Shown: positions 20,212 through 31,214 of the stretch, piece after piece
Position numbering within the stretch: the stretch's first letter is position 1
Layout: each line of letters opens with the position of its first letter
Source of the DNA: Mesodorylaimus sp. YZB2_4
Lineage: Eukaryota > Nematoda > Enoplea > Dorylaimida > Dorylaimidae
Reading direction: 5' to 3'
NCBI GenBank assembly: GCA_030248295.1
Contig: JASANH010000138.1
Location: 496,001 to 560,000 of the forward strand
DNA: 64,000 bases
Translations under genes and position numbers: made by a program
Notes under the pieces: generated by a model
Database searches by the model: none
The model's input: only the letters and a program-made list of their open reading frames with translations
What the model was told of the DNA's origin: nothing

Positions 20212-22438
20212 ATGAATGAGAGGAACGGGTTCGGTTGGCCATTTCTCAGTCGCTGCCCATCACTCAACGTTTTCTCAGTAAGCTGTCCCACCTTGCCATC
20301 GTGACAGGGCCTTCTTACGTGTGCTGCCGTTCAGACATGGCTCGTTGCCTCGATTCTCATTCACCAATTGGCGCCAGTCGACGCTCAGGTCCCTGCCCTG
20401 CCCGGAACTTACTCGAGTCAATTGCAGCAACAACGGATTACGGGTAACCTATTAATTGTTTGGTGCGGGGGTCAGTCAAGGTCGAAAACCCGGTTGTGAT
20501 CGGCACTCCCGTTTCGCATTTCCTGTTATTTTAGTTATTTTTAATGTTTCAGACGTGAGCGTGGTGTGCGCAGCCAACGCCATCACCGGCCAATTCATGT
20601 TCAGTGGTCCTTTCTCTGGCATCATATATTCGGCCCGTTACGCCAATGTACACGATTGCGTCTATTACAATAACTTCGGAGAAAACATGATCATGTTCAC
20701 TGTGCCCAATTACAAATGCGGAACCGTCGTCCAGAGGAATTCACAGAATGTAAGCACTGGCATCGAACCTGCGAGCTCCAGTACCTAGGCATCGGTAGTA
20801 CTCCTAGAATGGTCACCTTATCATGGGGAGTGTTGACTTGCCTCTAGAAACCATTACAGCGTCTGAACTGACTTTCAGATAATTAGTCATATCGAAAACG
20901 AAGTATACGTCCAGTTTGACAAGGATACTCAAAATGTGGAGGACCGAAGGTTCTTATTTATTTGCGACAGGGCCGACTCGGCTCCATCGTCATCGTCCAG
21001 CTTGCCGTATCCCGCTGCTGCCACCTACAGTGGCACCATCCAACCTGGTCAGACCATTATTGTCCAGTGAGTAGCGGGGGGGGGGGGGGTGCTTGCTACT
21101 TGTAAGAGCTGTGGACGTCAGGCGTAAATGCCTTGTAGGACCATCGAACCAACACGGATATCGGCCACTGATACTGCTTCTCACTTCCCTAACCAAGGCG
21201 GAGGCGCAGGCGGTACGCCCCAGCCATACGTGTGGATGGAGATCGAGGACGGATTGGGTCCTCGGAAACCGCCCGTACAGAGACCACTGCATTTGGGCGA
21301 TCAAGTGACGCTGGTCGTTACTGGCCGTTCCCTCAATTCTGGTCAGCCAGATAGACACGCTGTTGTGACTACGCCGTCGCTAATTGGGCATTTCCATTTT
21401 AGGAAACCAGTACGACATGTTTGTGCACAGCTGTTTTGCCAGCGATGGCAGTGGACAGAATAAAATCCAGTTGACTGACGCATCAGGGTGAGTCACTAAT
21501 TGACAGTTTGCCTTTTTACGAGCTCCAGAGTCCTTAATATTCGTAGCCCTCGTGACCAAATTCAACAGCGTCCGCTCATTCGATTGAGCCTGTTCCTTTC
21601 AGGTGTACATTGAAGTCGACAGTGGCGGGCAAGATGATGAGGGAGAAGAACGCAACAGAGATTACCTACTACTTACCTCTCAAAGCGTTCAAATTCCCCA
21701 ACTCGGACGACGTCTATTTCTCGTGCGCTGTCGAAGTTTGCAATACGTGCAACTTTCCTGTAAGTCTGGCCATCAGGGTCTTGCAGCAGCTCTAGGCCGC
21801 TGGGCATGATCTATACAGTACCGCGCATGGACCATGAGTACCGCAGAACCACGCAAATGATGTTGTCGAAGTGACTGCTGGGGACCCCCACTAGGCGGTC
21901 ATTACTACAACCACACTTTGTCCCTGTTACTAATGCATTGAGTCGACTCTTTCAGGAATTATGTCCCGCCACTGGATATACAGCCACTAATCGTACGAGA
22001 CGGAAAGCGCCCTCTGTTACTTTATTACGCTACGAGACCGACGCAGAGAGCATTCAAGTACACGACTATGTGAAAATTATGGATAGTAGTGACTTGCAAG
22101 GTACGCCAGTGTCTTTCAAAAGCTTTCACAAGAAAACCAGTTTCCTCACAAAGTGCTTCCCATATGGCCATTTTTGACACGAGGAAAATGTATTTTCACC
22201 CAGACCTTTTGCCTCTCGAACATCAATGCGATTAGTCACACAAAGTTTACTCGTACTTCTAGCACTTCGACGAGACACTCCGAGCACAACTCGAGGTGGC
22301 GACACCACCAGCTCGCCAGGATGTTTCGATCGATCAGTGATTGTAGTGTTGCTCACAGTGACCGCTGCTTTACTGACCGCTTTAATTTGTGTTTCCATGT
22401 ACGCTATGTACCTGCTCCGACAAAGAAAGCAAGTGTGA
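20212..22438 (+). CDS. ZP-domain (cuticlin-like) membrane protein
   Basis: Zona pellucida-domain proteins polymerise in extracellular coats such as cuticle. Proposed exons: 20212-20277, 20335-20443, 20553-20749, 20879-21066, 21139-21341, 21403-21487, 21603-21759, 21956-22110, 22204-22438. The N-terminal exons give a hydrophobic stretch (LVASILIHQLAPVDA) that fits a signal peptide. Next come the ZP-N-like block with VVCAANAIT, FSGPFSGIIYSARY and CVYYNN, a linker, and the ZP-C block with FVHSCFASDG, GCTLKS and FSCAVEVCNTCNF. The final exon encodes a Thr/Ser spacer, then one membrane helix (SVIVVLLTVTAALLTALICV) and a short basic tail. The last junction is the weak point: this frame needs a poor donor at 22111, whereas the stronger donor at 22101 leads to a different, soluble tail. 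The first exon is also an inference. Confidence 0.82.
21076..21089 (+). repeat. 14-base G run in a ZP-gene intron
   Basis: An uninterrupted run of 14 G starts ten bases after the donor of the intron 21067-21138. It may slip in sequencing or fold as a quadruplex. No coding effect is expected. Confidence 0.8.
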
Positions 22439-22738
22439 ACGCGACTGGTCTCATTTCTGGTGTACAGGGTGCAAACTGAATTCGTGACTGAGCGAGAGAC
22501 CCTTCTGAAAAATAAGATTACAGTGCCTGTCTAATTGTGCATCAGTAAACGCTTTCGACCTAACTTTGTCTGCCTCAGTCTCACGACCTCATATTCCTCT
22601 GATTCCATCAATCAGCAATACTAAGCGTCGAGGTGAATCCCTCTGTTTCACATATCACGCACACGAGTATAAGCAATCGCACGTATTCAAACCTTCTCAT
22701 TAATTCCCTATACAATACATATACCAGTATCGTCTAAC

Positions 22739-25700
22739 TCACCGCGACCACGTCTTTGGATAATCGACTGGTACCGCGAAACGTCTTGGTCCTGAATCTA
22801 AGAACGACTTCAGCCTGGAGTAAGTCGCCGAGCCAGCTTCACCTTCGGAAGACGAGATCACTTCGGGCAGATAACGGACGCTGATAAAGCGCAGCAACTT
22901 CTCAAATTGCTGACCGTATGTTCGCTTCATGAAATACGATCCGATCTGAAAAGCAGCCCGTCAGCGACACTTACAAACTTTATACAGAATCCATCACCTC
23001 AAGAAACTCCAATAGGATGGTGGCTGTAATATCAGGACGAGGTTTCAGCTGAATCATATTGACCAAGAACTCCCAACCAAACTGGAAGTCAAATGGATGA
23101 GGCACTGTTGAACTCAGAATTTCCCGACGCCCGAAATCTTTGTATGGAACTGCTGGCACACACATCATGGCCGTCCAGAACCGACAAACACCAGTCATTC
23201 GCTTCAGGAATAATGGCTGCTTCTCCAGTGCGCCTTTGTTGCCACGAAGATAGCCGAGCTTCCTGAACCAGATTTAGTCATGAATGTGAAACCAAGTAGG
23301 ACGAACATCAAGCCATCACTTACACAAGATAGTCCTGGTCCGATTCGGAGTCGCCCCTCGGTGGATAATAAGGAACCATGTAAACGTAACTCGAACCGAT
23401 GATGGCTTTCAGGTAGTCCCCGAGACGCGGAAATGTGACCCATAAACTGACCGCGAGGGCTGCCAGTGGAAAAGCCATATCTCGTTGCACACTGACCACA
23501 TTTTCAGCTTGTTTCTGAAACAGAAAACATCCAATTTGAGCGTTAGAAAGTAGCCTATCAAGTCCATAAAAAAGACTATTGCCAAGATTTTGCTTAAAGA
23601 CTAAAGATCTCTTTCGGTGGGGGAAAGGTACAGTATGCCCGATTCCCGAGGTCAGACGCTGACAGGCAGTGGCTGTAGGAAAGACAGACACATGATTTCA
23701 ATAGTGTCTGTTGCTTACCACTAACGTCATGGCGAGCAGTTCGTAGGCGAACTCTTCCGCATCGCGATGTTTCCCCATAAATAGGTTCTTATCTTTAAAC
23801 ACAACCCGACCGCCACTGAATAGCTGGCCGAGTCTTGCCAAATTGTCGGCCAGATTATCTTCCGACAGCAGGTTGATCGTCGTCGTGATGCACATGGTCA
23901 ACTCCTGCCGCACTTCCTTCGTCTAAAATGGGGACCCATATAAGCAGGCTCGCTTATACTGCCCATGGAATGGGTAGTTATACTAGAGGGTAAAGGAATC
24001 TCAGGCTCCCGTAACTGCGATAGAACTTGTCCAGAATAGAATCGGTTTATCCCTCAGGCAAGTTTAATGCCACGAACAGAATATATATCGCTCTTACAGC
24101 AGCCTGACTCAAACACAGCTCAACCTCCACAGCTGGCGCTTTGGATGATATTTTCCAAATATGGTACTCCTGAAGTGTAGCCATGACCTAACGGAGTTCT
24201 CTGCGACAGAGCGGCACGCTGCTTGAAATGGGCTTTCAGGTTCGAGGATTATTGTACTCTGACCCTGATCCTGAAAACGTATGATCGATCGATCATGGAT
24301 CAGGGACAGCTTCTGAAGCAAGCTTCAGAGGCAGTCTGGAGACAGAATACCAATGAATTTTGTCCTGAGCGTACAGTCACAATGAACTTGGCGGGCAATA
24401 TGAACGAGCCTTCGTAAGACAAAAGGACCCAAACGGCACCAGCTTCCTAGCGTTCGTTCGGGATCGCCCCTGCCGAACTCGATCCCGATAAAAAATGGTC
24501 GGGATTGAATGTTGTGGAGATGTGTGAAGAAGGGGAAGGGGAGAAGAAGGGATCGAGAAGGGTGTGTTCCAGAAGGGTGAGCTGGAGAAACTTTGGCGGA
24601 TGACTGATCTGATAAAGAGGAAGGAAGGGATTTGTTTGCTAATTGGTGGCTATTTTTATGCTTTTTTGCTTACACGATTTTGAATGCAGTGATAAATACT
24701 GCGCAAAAAATTTTTGGCTCTACATTTGCTGGCTAGATGGGTGGGATGTAGGTTACCTACAGCGAATTAAAAGTGAAAAAAAAAACAACTCTGAAAATCC
24801 CGATCCCGAACCCGAAAAAAGTGATCCCGAACGAGCGCTACAGCTTACCGAGCGATCTGCAGTTTTCGAGCAAAATCCTGACGCTAATCGTTTTTTAATG
24901 CTGTCGTAGGCTAATTTCTGACGCTCAAATTCCGCAACCAAGCGCTTGTACTCATTTAGTCGAGGCGTCGAAGCGAAGCGACCCGCATCAATACGAGATA
25001 TGCGAATATGGGCTAACGCTGGATCGACGTCGTCTTGAGTTGATGCTTGGCTCGTACTTGCAGTAGCGCGAGGTTGAGGTTCGTGAGCGGGAACAGGTGA
25101 CACAGCTTCAGTTATTTCAACGGAAGAAGCCGCATCCGTGTGTGGTTGAGTTTCTGGCGATGGATCAGGCTTAACGATTTGCCCATTTTCTGACTGTCCT
25201 CGGTCATGCGCGGTGGAATGGCGAACAGTGATCGAAACCTCTGGTGCCACCGCATACTCGGAAACTCGTGATTTGGCGGCCTGGGGCTCGGACGAGGCCT
25301 GCTGAGCTTGAACGGAGGGTGTATTGTCACTGAAAAAACAAATCCAAGCTGGCGATTCTATCAGACATCATTAATAGAAATACAAAAGGTTACCCGATTT
25401 TAAGATCGCGTATGCCCAGAGATTCTTCTGCAAGCGGTGTTGGCGATATAGGCGGCTGAGGTATACTTGGCTCTGCTGGAGTCGAAAGCAGAGGTTGCTG
25501 ATTCCCTTCTTGACGTTTCGCTTCTTCGTGCGCGTGAGCCCAGTGCTCCAAACCACACGGCGGTGTAACGGCTTCGTAAGTCCTTAATTCCGACGGGTAA
25601 GTGCGTTTTGACTGACACCTATCGTCGGCAGTGTCGACAGCAGGAAGGGGATCACATTCATTATCAACCACTCCTCGAATCGCGTCATTGCTAACAGGAA

Positions 25701-26520
25701 CTTCGATTAAAATGGTCGGAGACGGAATTCTAAATAAAAACCAACCATTCAGGACAGCGCTCTCTTGTAATGCTCGGGTGCCAGCTAATCATACTTGGGG
25801 GGAGGAGATGTCGGTGGCGAGGAAAGCTTTTCACATTCTTCCCATTGTTTGCAGTATAACTTCAAACGGTTATGGACAGTTGCCTAAAACAGACTACAAA
25901 AGAATCAAGGGCCGAGCAGTAAAGAAAACTGACTAGCTGCCTTACCTTACGAAGCATCTCGAATTCGTCTTCATAGCGCAGAGCCGCGAGTTCATATTCT
26001 GTCAGCGTTTCTGGCCGTTTATCTTCAAATGTTGAGTCGCTAAAACACAAGTTTAGGCGGTCATAGATGAGTCTTGCGGACGATATCAATATTTATCGGA
26101 CCCTCCCAAATGTCTTTCTCACCTTTTGCTGCTTCCCGTAGTTGAAATTGCTGATGATGGTGTTTCGACAGTTTTCGATGAAACTGAACTTGCTCCCGAT
26201 TTTGCTTGCGATCCGCGGAGGCCCTGGCCACCACCACCGAGCCCAGCAACTTTGTCATCCGCTGCAGTAGCTTTCGGCGAAGTAGAGATAATGCGCGCAT
26301 CCGACGAGCTGATGCTTAGGGTTGCATTGAACTGACTGCACAAAGCCAGTACATCCTGCAAAAAAATGTGGAGAGAAAGACCTAGGTACAGTAAGCAGGC
26401 AATAGGAAACAGAAAACAGAAAACCAGAAAACCTACGCTTGTCTTGCCAGATTCCGCCCAGCTGTTGTCATACTTCAATTTTCCAAAACGACTTGAACGA
26501 AGTGCTTTGAGAACTTCCAT
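22739..26520 (-). CDS. GLE1: Gle1 mRNA export factor
   Basis: Gle1 sits at the cytoplasmic face of the nuclear pore and, with inositol hexakisphosphate, activates the DEAD-box protein DDX19/Dbp5 to release mRNA. Minus-strand exons: 26437-26520, 26123-26355, 25946-26039, 25795-25883, 25394-25729, 24849-25329, 24098-24187, 23719-23922, 23324-23514, 22998-23262, 22739-22945; 757 residues. The start matches animal Gle1 (LKALRSS near residue 4). The C-terminal Gle1 fold is well kept: FSGGRVVF, MAFPLAALAVSLW, VPYYPP, FLKRMTGVCRFW, FGWEFLVNMI, DITATILLEFLE. The middle (residues ~120-430) is Pro/Ser/Thr-rich with only short helical pieces, where vertebrate Gle1 has a long coiled coil. Intron 24188-24848 carries a MITE. 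A large MITE lies 62 bases upstream of the ATG. Confidence 0.94.
24450..24838. mobile_element. 389-base MITE with TA target duplication in a Gle1 intron
   Basis: The ends GCGTTCGTTCGGGATC (left) and its near-exact inverse (right; 15 of 16 bases pair) are flanked on both sides by TA (24448-24449 and 24839-24840). This is the layout of Tc1/mariner-type non-autonomous elements. Subterminal GATCCCGA motifs are repeated near both ends. There is no transposase reading frame. On the Gle1 strand its right end begins ten bases after an exon boundary, so the TA duplication lies inside the donor context. Confidence 0.75.
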
Positions 26521-26583
26521 GATCAGGCAACAGCAGCAGTCGATTTAGAACAATATTTTTCCGGCCAAGGAGTTGGACGTATA

Positions 26584-27305
26584 ATAGACGGAGGAGGTGA
26601 CACGGCCTGGTTATACCTACGTGGTTCAGCGGCCCACCGGGCCGACTCCTAGTTGTCATAAGCATGCGCACACCTTTTCTGGCCTGTACCTGAGCATCAC
26701 ACTAGTGCGCGCGATTCAAATCGCATATTCAGTGGGCTTGGCGGGATCATTTGTGGCAATGGACGGACAAAATCGCGTTTTATTCAAGTTCTTATTGCTT
26801 CCTCAAGTATCAAACTTTGCTAGCGACTTTTTATAGTCGAATATTTTCGGAACATAGGGCCTTTTCAAGTAAAACACGATCACACTTACTTATTTTTGGC
26901 TAAGCTGGTTTTTACTAAATATCGTGTCTAAATTTATGATTTTAACCATTTATGTATCGTGATTTCTGGTCGATTTTAACCATTTTACAAAAAAATCCGA
27001 GGTTATCAGTTACAGTTACACTTTAAAAATACAGGTGTATATTTTGTCCCTACATACAGGAACAGCCCCTAAGATCGTCAAATTTTAAAATCTCCCCTGT
27101 ATACCGCGTTTACAGTGGAGTAAAACAATTCAATTCAATGAACTAAACTTGTCAAAGCCCCTGAAGACATGATTTGAGTCGCGCGCACTAGTGTGATGCT
27201 CAGGTACAGGCCAGAAAAGGTGTGCGCATGCTTATGACAACTAGGAATTGGCCCGGTGGGCCGCTGAACCACGTCGGTATGGGCCGTGTCACCTCCTGCA
27301 TCTAT
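26584..27305. mobile_element. ~722-base MITE with ~140-base terminal inverted repeats
   Basis: Bases 26582-26722 match the reverse complement of 27171-27307 over about 140 bases with only scattered differences (a small indel near 26610 and single mismatches). The interior (26723-27170) is AT-rich and has no reading frame. The ends share TAATAG/CTATTA, so a TA duplication is the simplest reading. The element sits 62 bases upstream of the Gle1 ATG and may supply or interrupt its promoter. No transposase is present, so it is non-autonomous. Confidence 0.8.
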
Positions 27306-27307
27306 TA

Positions 27308-27351
27308 CACGGCCCCACTATCACTATTATAATAGTGATAGTGGGGCCGTG
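27308..27351. mobile_element. Perfect 44-base palindrome flanked by 8-base direct repeats
   Basis: Bases 27308-27329 are the exact reverse complement of 27330-27351, with no loop and no mismatch. The same 8 bases, ATCTATTA, lie immediately before (27300-27307) and after (27352-27359). The direct repeats look like a target-site duplication of the size made by hAT-type transposases. The palindrome has landed on the right end of the large MITE. Confidence 0.8.
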
Positions 27352-27629
27352 ATCTATTATATGTCTAACTCCTTGTTCCGGCGAAACACTTTGCTCTCGA
27401 TGTGTTGTCGATCCGGTAATTTTGGCGCACTTTTGCAGACAATATTAGCTTTCTTATTGCAAATTCAAACTTGAATGCTTTGCGATAGACTAACGGTAGT
27501 CGTGAAATTGCCTGATCGTGAGGTTTGCTGAATTGCTGTCGACATATGTATACAAAAATATTAAATATATTCCCATTTTCACACACACGCATATATATAT
27601 ACAGTACACCGTTGCAAGTTTCACCATGA

Positions 27630-28268
27630 TCAACAGTGGCCATCCCCTCCGCCTGTTTCTGTAGTATTCCCGTCCGGCCATAGTGGACCAATGGTCTGCA
27701 CGGCCTTCAAGGCCTCGGTAAATTGTTGTCGATCTTTCAAATAAACATAGCACTTCCGCACCACCTCCGCTAACCAAGCCTGCATAGCTATTGCAACAAG
27801 AAGAGCCACCACAAATGCCAGGTACTGCCACCGAGTCAAGGCAGAGAAGAAGTAGACGCCATCAGTCTTCAAGGGTTGTCCAAATACTTCCCTCGCGAAC
27901 TCGCCTTTAATCGCCAAAGCTACGAGGACTAAGACAAAATAGAATGTGGTGGCCAGTAAAAAGATATACCTGACGACAAGGGTGGTCAGGAGTAGAGGAA
28001 CATTGGCTTCACGAATTGAGTACAGGCTCGTCACAGTGGACATGAACTGTATGAACAATGCAAACACGACCACGCTGAACAGCAGAGCCATCAAGTGGCC
28101 GATTGCGAATGCCACAGTGGATAATAGCAACAAGGTGCACACGACCACGATTTCCACAAATCCAACCACATATGTGCCTAACTGGACATGGACTCTGTTG
28201 CAACAGCAGTAATACAAAGAAGAATCACGAAGTTGAGGCATTTCCTCAACGCCCAGTGGACGATACAT
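27630..28268 (-). CDS. Four-pass membrane protein, LAPTM4-like
   Basis: Single-exon frame of 212 residues starting at the ATG of MYRPLGVEEM. A Cys-rich cytoplasmic N-part (YYCCCNRVHVQLGTY) leads into four hydrophobic helices at about 30-55, 60-85, 98-128 and 148-178. The tail contains CYVYLKDRQQ and ends Gly-Asp-Gly-His-Cys. The CCC...GT entry into helix 1 and the four-helix layout resemble LAPTM4/5 lysosomal proteins, but I cannot be sure of the family. In-frame sequence continues upstream without an ATG. A 5' exon is possible. It is transcribed away from the palindrome/MITE region, whose edge lies 270 bases beyond its stop. Confidence 0.7.
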   Translation of the reverse strand: MYRPLGVEEMPQLRDSSLYYCCCNRVHVQLGTYVVGFVEIVVVCTLLLLSTVAFAIGHLMALLFSVVVFALFIQFMSTVTSLYSIREANVPLLLTTLVVRYIFLLATTFYFVLVLVALAIKGEFAREVFGQPLKTDGVYFFSALTRWQYLAFVVALLVAIAMQAWLAEVVRKCYVYLKDRQQFTEALKAVQTIGPLWPDGNTTETGGGDGHC

Positions 28269-29162
28269 GGCTACCGCTTTTGTCTCACAGAATGCCAATA
28301 CTATAACACTTGCCAAAGACCAAAACTGTTTTCGGCTTCCCTGCCTTGAGTCAGAGCTACGTAGAGCATCGAACTTCACTGTTTGAACTAGCAAAGATAA
28401 ACAGTCGCTTTGGAGGCTGCTCGAGCTAGGGCGTCCATATTCTTCGCTTGTCGCTGTTCATTGTTGTCTCGTCTGACAGACCAGTTGGAGTGCATACGGT
28501 ATGACCAAGTTTGCATCAGGGGAGTCCAAGGGATGGAACTTTCCAGGCAGGTAGGCGTGCGCGCACACAGGACTAGAATCTCGCGTCTCGACAAACGCAG
28601 CCATTTGATTTCATTTCTGATAGAAAGGAGACGTAAAAAGTCCCAAGCCATAAAAACCGGAAGCTGCTATGTTAAAAAACATCTCTTCGACAAAACGGCA
28701 TTATAAGAGAAGGAGTGGCATCCGGACGCAAAGGCGTATACGGACATTTCGACCATTAGGGCACCCACGCACAAGTATCAGTTATATAAAATTATTGGTT
28801 GAAGCCATTGAAAGATTAGCACCTACCGAAGGCCCCCTTCATTAGCTGTGCTTCGAGTTTCAAAGAGGCACGCGCTTGCCAAGATCCTTTAAAAAGAGGT
28901 GCACTTCAAAGGGTGGTGCCGTCTATCCACATATGCAAAAGCGGCAGCCCTCGGGCGTCGATACATGACCATTTTCGCGCCATGAGGGTCCAATCGTGTT
29001 GGAGCAATCACGGGTCAATGATAGGTTGCGCTTGAACTGAAGTTGGCGTGGAGTTTGAAGAGGCCTATAATCAATCGGTTATGACTTTAGGATTTCCGAC
29101 TCTTTACTTTATAAGACGTCGTCGTTAGCGGAGCCTCTACTGACGACTCGGTAGCACCGAGA
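28269..29162. other. Intergenic region between divergent genes
   Basis: About 0.9 kb upstream of both the four-pass protein and the Cys-rich protein. I see no supported gene, RNA or repeat. Sequence just before 29163 is the likely promoter or 5' leader of the plus-strand gene. Confidence 0.5.
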
Positions 29163-30387
29163 ATGGCTTTCTTCGTTCTTTTACTCCTGTTTGCTTTTAG
29201 CAGCTACAGTCATGGCTGCAGACTCGGTTATACCGCTACCAAAATCGTGTTCAGGTCTCCAGGTGATTACCGAGTCACTTGCAGCCCCCGCGCTTTCCCG
29301 ATATGTCCAGAGGTAAGAGTCCGGTGGGTTTTGCCTAGCAGAAAACCACCTTCTCCTATTGCAGTATTGTTACTGGACCAACGCAACGTGCGATGAGTTC
29401 TCGAAAAGTCATCGGTGGGCACAAGACAACCACATCTTGACCAATGTCTCGTACTCCTATCCAATCAAAGAAAAGAACAAGCGGCGTCCACCAGGAGAAA
29501 AGCGCGGCTCGCCTGAGCGGCCAGCACCCAGAAAGAACAAGGGAAATTCCCCAGCGACAACAGCGACGTCATCCTCAAAAAGGTCCATGACACCTGCACC
29601 TGAATGTGAGTACCATTGCCAACCATTGTCATTTTAGCGTACAGAGAAAATGCTGCGTGAGCCGTCTGATCCACACAAGAAATTGTCGAAGCGTGAACTG
29701 GAAGCCAAGTGACACCAACCTGAACACATTCGATGTAGCTGCCTACGCAAAACAGAACTTAAAATGCGGCAAATCGGAGGCTGTTATCACAGATATCAAA
29801 GTCAAGAATTTTCAAACGTAAGTCAGTTCTTGTGCTGCCGTGAGTGCATAGGTACCCGATGAATGAAATTTTTAGGAACGAATTCATCATCGACGTATGC
29901 TGCTTGAACTACACTGCGAAAGGCTCAGCTGTTGCATGCGCACGTTGGGAGCACGGTGGCGAAGAAGCGGCTATAGCAGCGGCTATTGCTCTCCCTCTAG
30001 CACTGGCTCTGGGCATCGGATTACCCTTCTTATTCTATGGTACGCTCTCCTTGGTCTGTCAATGTGATCCTGACTATGCTTGCCTTTTTAGAAAGATGCA
30101 AGCCTGAGAAATTCGCCGATCATGCAGACACGGATACATATGTTTTGACCTGTTTTGGAACCCAAGAGACATTTTTTAATTTTAGTCCAGATAGGTGCTG
30201 CGGAAGATGCAGTCGTTACGAGGGCTACACGTGCTCCTGGGCCACAGGAGCTGTGGCCACAAAGCTGTTTCCCCCATCTAATGGCCGTCCAACCTGTTCA
30301 ATCTGCCCGGATGCCGGAGAGCCTCCCAGTATTGAACCAGGAGTGATAACCTGGCATCCCTTTAATGGTCGTCCGTTCAGGGGCTAG
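29163..30387 (+). CDS. Secreted-N, Cys-rich single-pass membrane protein, unknown family
   Basis: The frame opens with a clear signal peptide (MAFFVLLLLFAFSSYSHGC). Exon 29163-29310 joins 29364 onward; a lectin-like CYWTNATC piece follows, then a long Lys/Pro/Arg/Ser linker. Later exons (about 29638/29647-29818 and 29878-30038) hold a Cys-rich part (RKCCVSRLIHTRNC, CGKSEAVITDIKV, IIDVCCLNY) and one helix of small residues (AAIAAAIALPLALALGIG). The final exon starts at 30092. Two points are unresolved. The junction near 29610-29647 needs an intron of only 28 or 37 bases to keep frame. The tail either reads through to 30387 with more Cys residues or splices at about 30153 into another frame ending at 30346. 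I infer a surface protein; no function is assigned. Confidence 0.55.
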
Positions 30388-30721
30388 AGAGGAGATGACT
30401 CATTTGGTGAGGTATTCAAGTCACCAACTGATTAAGGCTGACTGGTTTGCTATGTCTCTGATATGGAAATTGTTTGCATATACCACGCATATGCTATGAA
30501 ATATAAGACATGCACTTTGGCACACGATCTTACAAGAAATTTGTCCAGAACAGTTGATTGTATTTACACGACAGGCTGAAAGTTTGTTTAGACTGTGCCT
30601 CAGCAGTCACACTAGCAGGGAGGATGGGATAGCTCAGACATGATATGGTGAAATGATACAAAACGCGTTCATCAGAAGTGTGGGATTTGCCATCGAAAAT
30701 GAGAGAAAAATAAGCTTGAAA

Positions 30722-31122
30722 ATGTACACTGATCAGCTCGTGTTATTTTTCTGTTGCGTTCTCGTTCTGATTATTGTCATGAGAGTCCAGTTTCTTGTCT
30801 GAAGATGGGAGGAGGTGATGGTGATGCTCGTTTCCATGGACCGCCTTTAGTGTCACCAGCGTGTCGGACGTGTTCAATTTTGGCAATAGTTCGTCTTCTA
30901 TCTGAAAACCAGATGTTCGTCAGCGACGACGAGTTAGCATGGGGTCAGACTATGAACACCGCGACATGGTTAGACACTAGACAATACTTCATGGCAGTAT
31001 ACCGTGACAACACCGAATCACCAGTAGTTCTAGTATATTCTAAATCCATCTATGCACCACGATCATGTCAGTCTGCACAGCAGGCGGGTTATAAAAGATG
31101 CGGTGCTATCGTCATTCTCTAA
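30722..31122 (+). CDS. Possible small membrane or secreted protein
   Basis: An ATG at 30722 opens a 25-residue, strongly hydrophobic stretch (MYTDQLVLFFCCVLVLIIVM). A splice from 30796 to 30913 would join it to an open stretch of about 70 residues ending at 31122. The donor (GTCTGA) is poor and there is no homology I know of, so this may be chance. The rest of 30388-31214 shows nothing. Confidence 0.22.
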
Positions 31123-31214
31123 TCACAAATACCTTGCTTGAACCCACTTAAGTCATCGGTTGTGGCTTCGACCACAAGCTGTTCGAAAAAGGAGACTGGC
31201 ATGACAACTCTTTT

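Noticed and set aside
20879-21066. Possible retrovirus or virus-like gene remnants in the ZP region
   Set aside because: The blocks with paired Cys align with a ZP domain in order and phase; no viral motif is visible.
24753-24848. Extension of the Gle1 exon into Ser/Gly/Phe residues
   Set aside because: It is read-through of the MITE after the good donor at 24848; the next conserved exon joins in phase from that donor.
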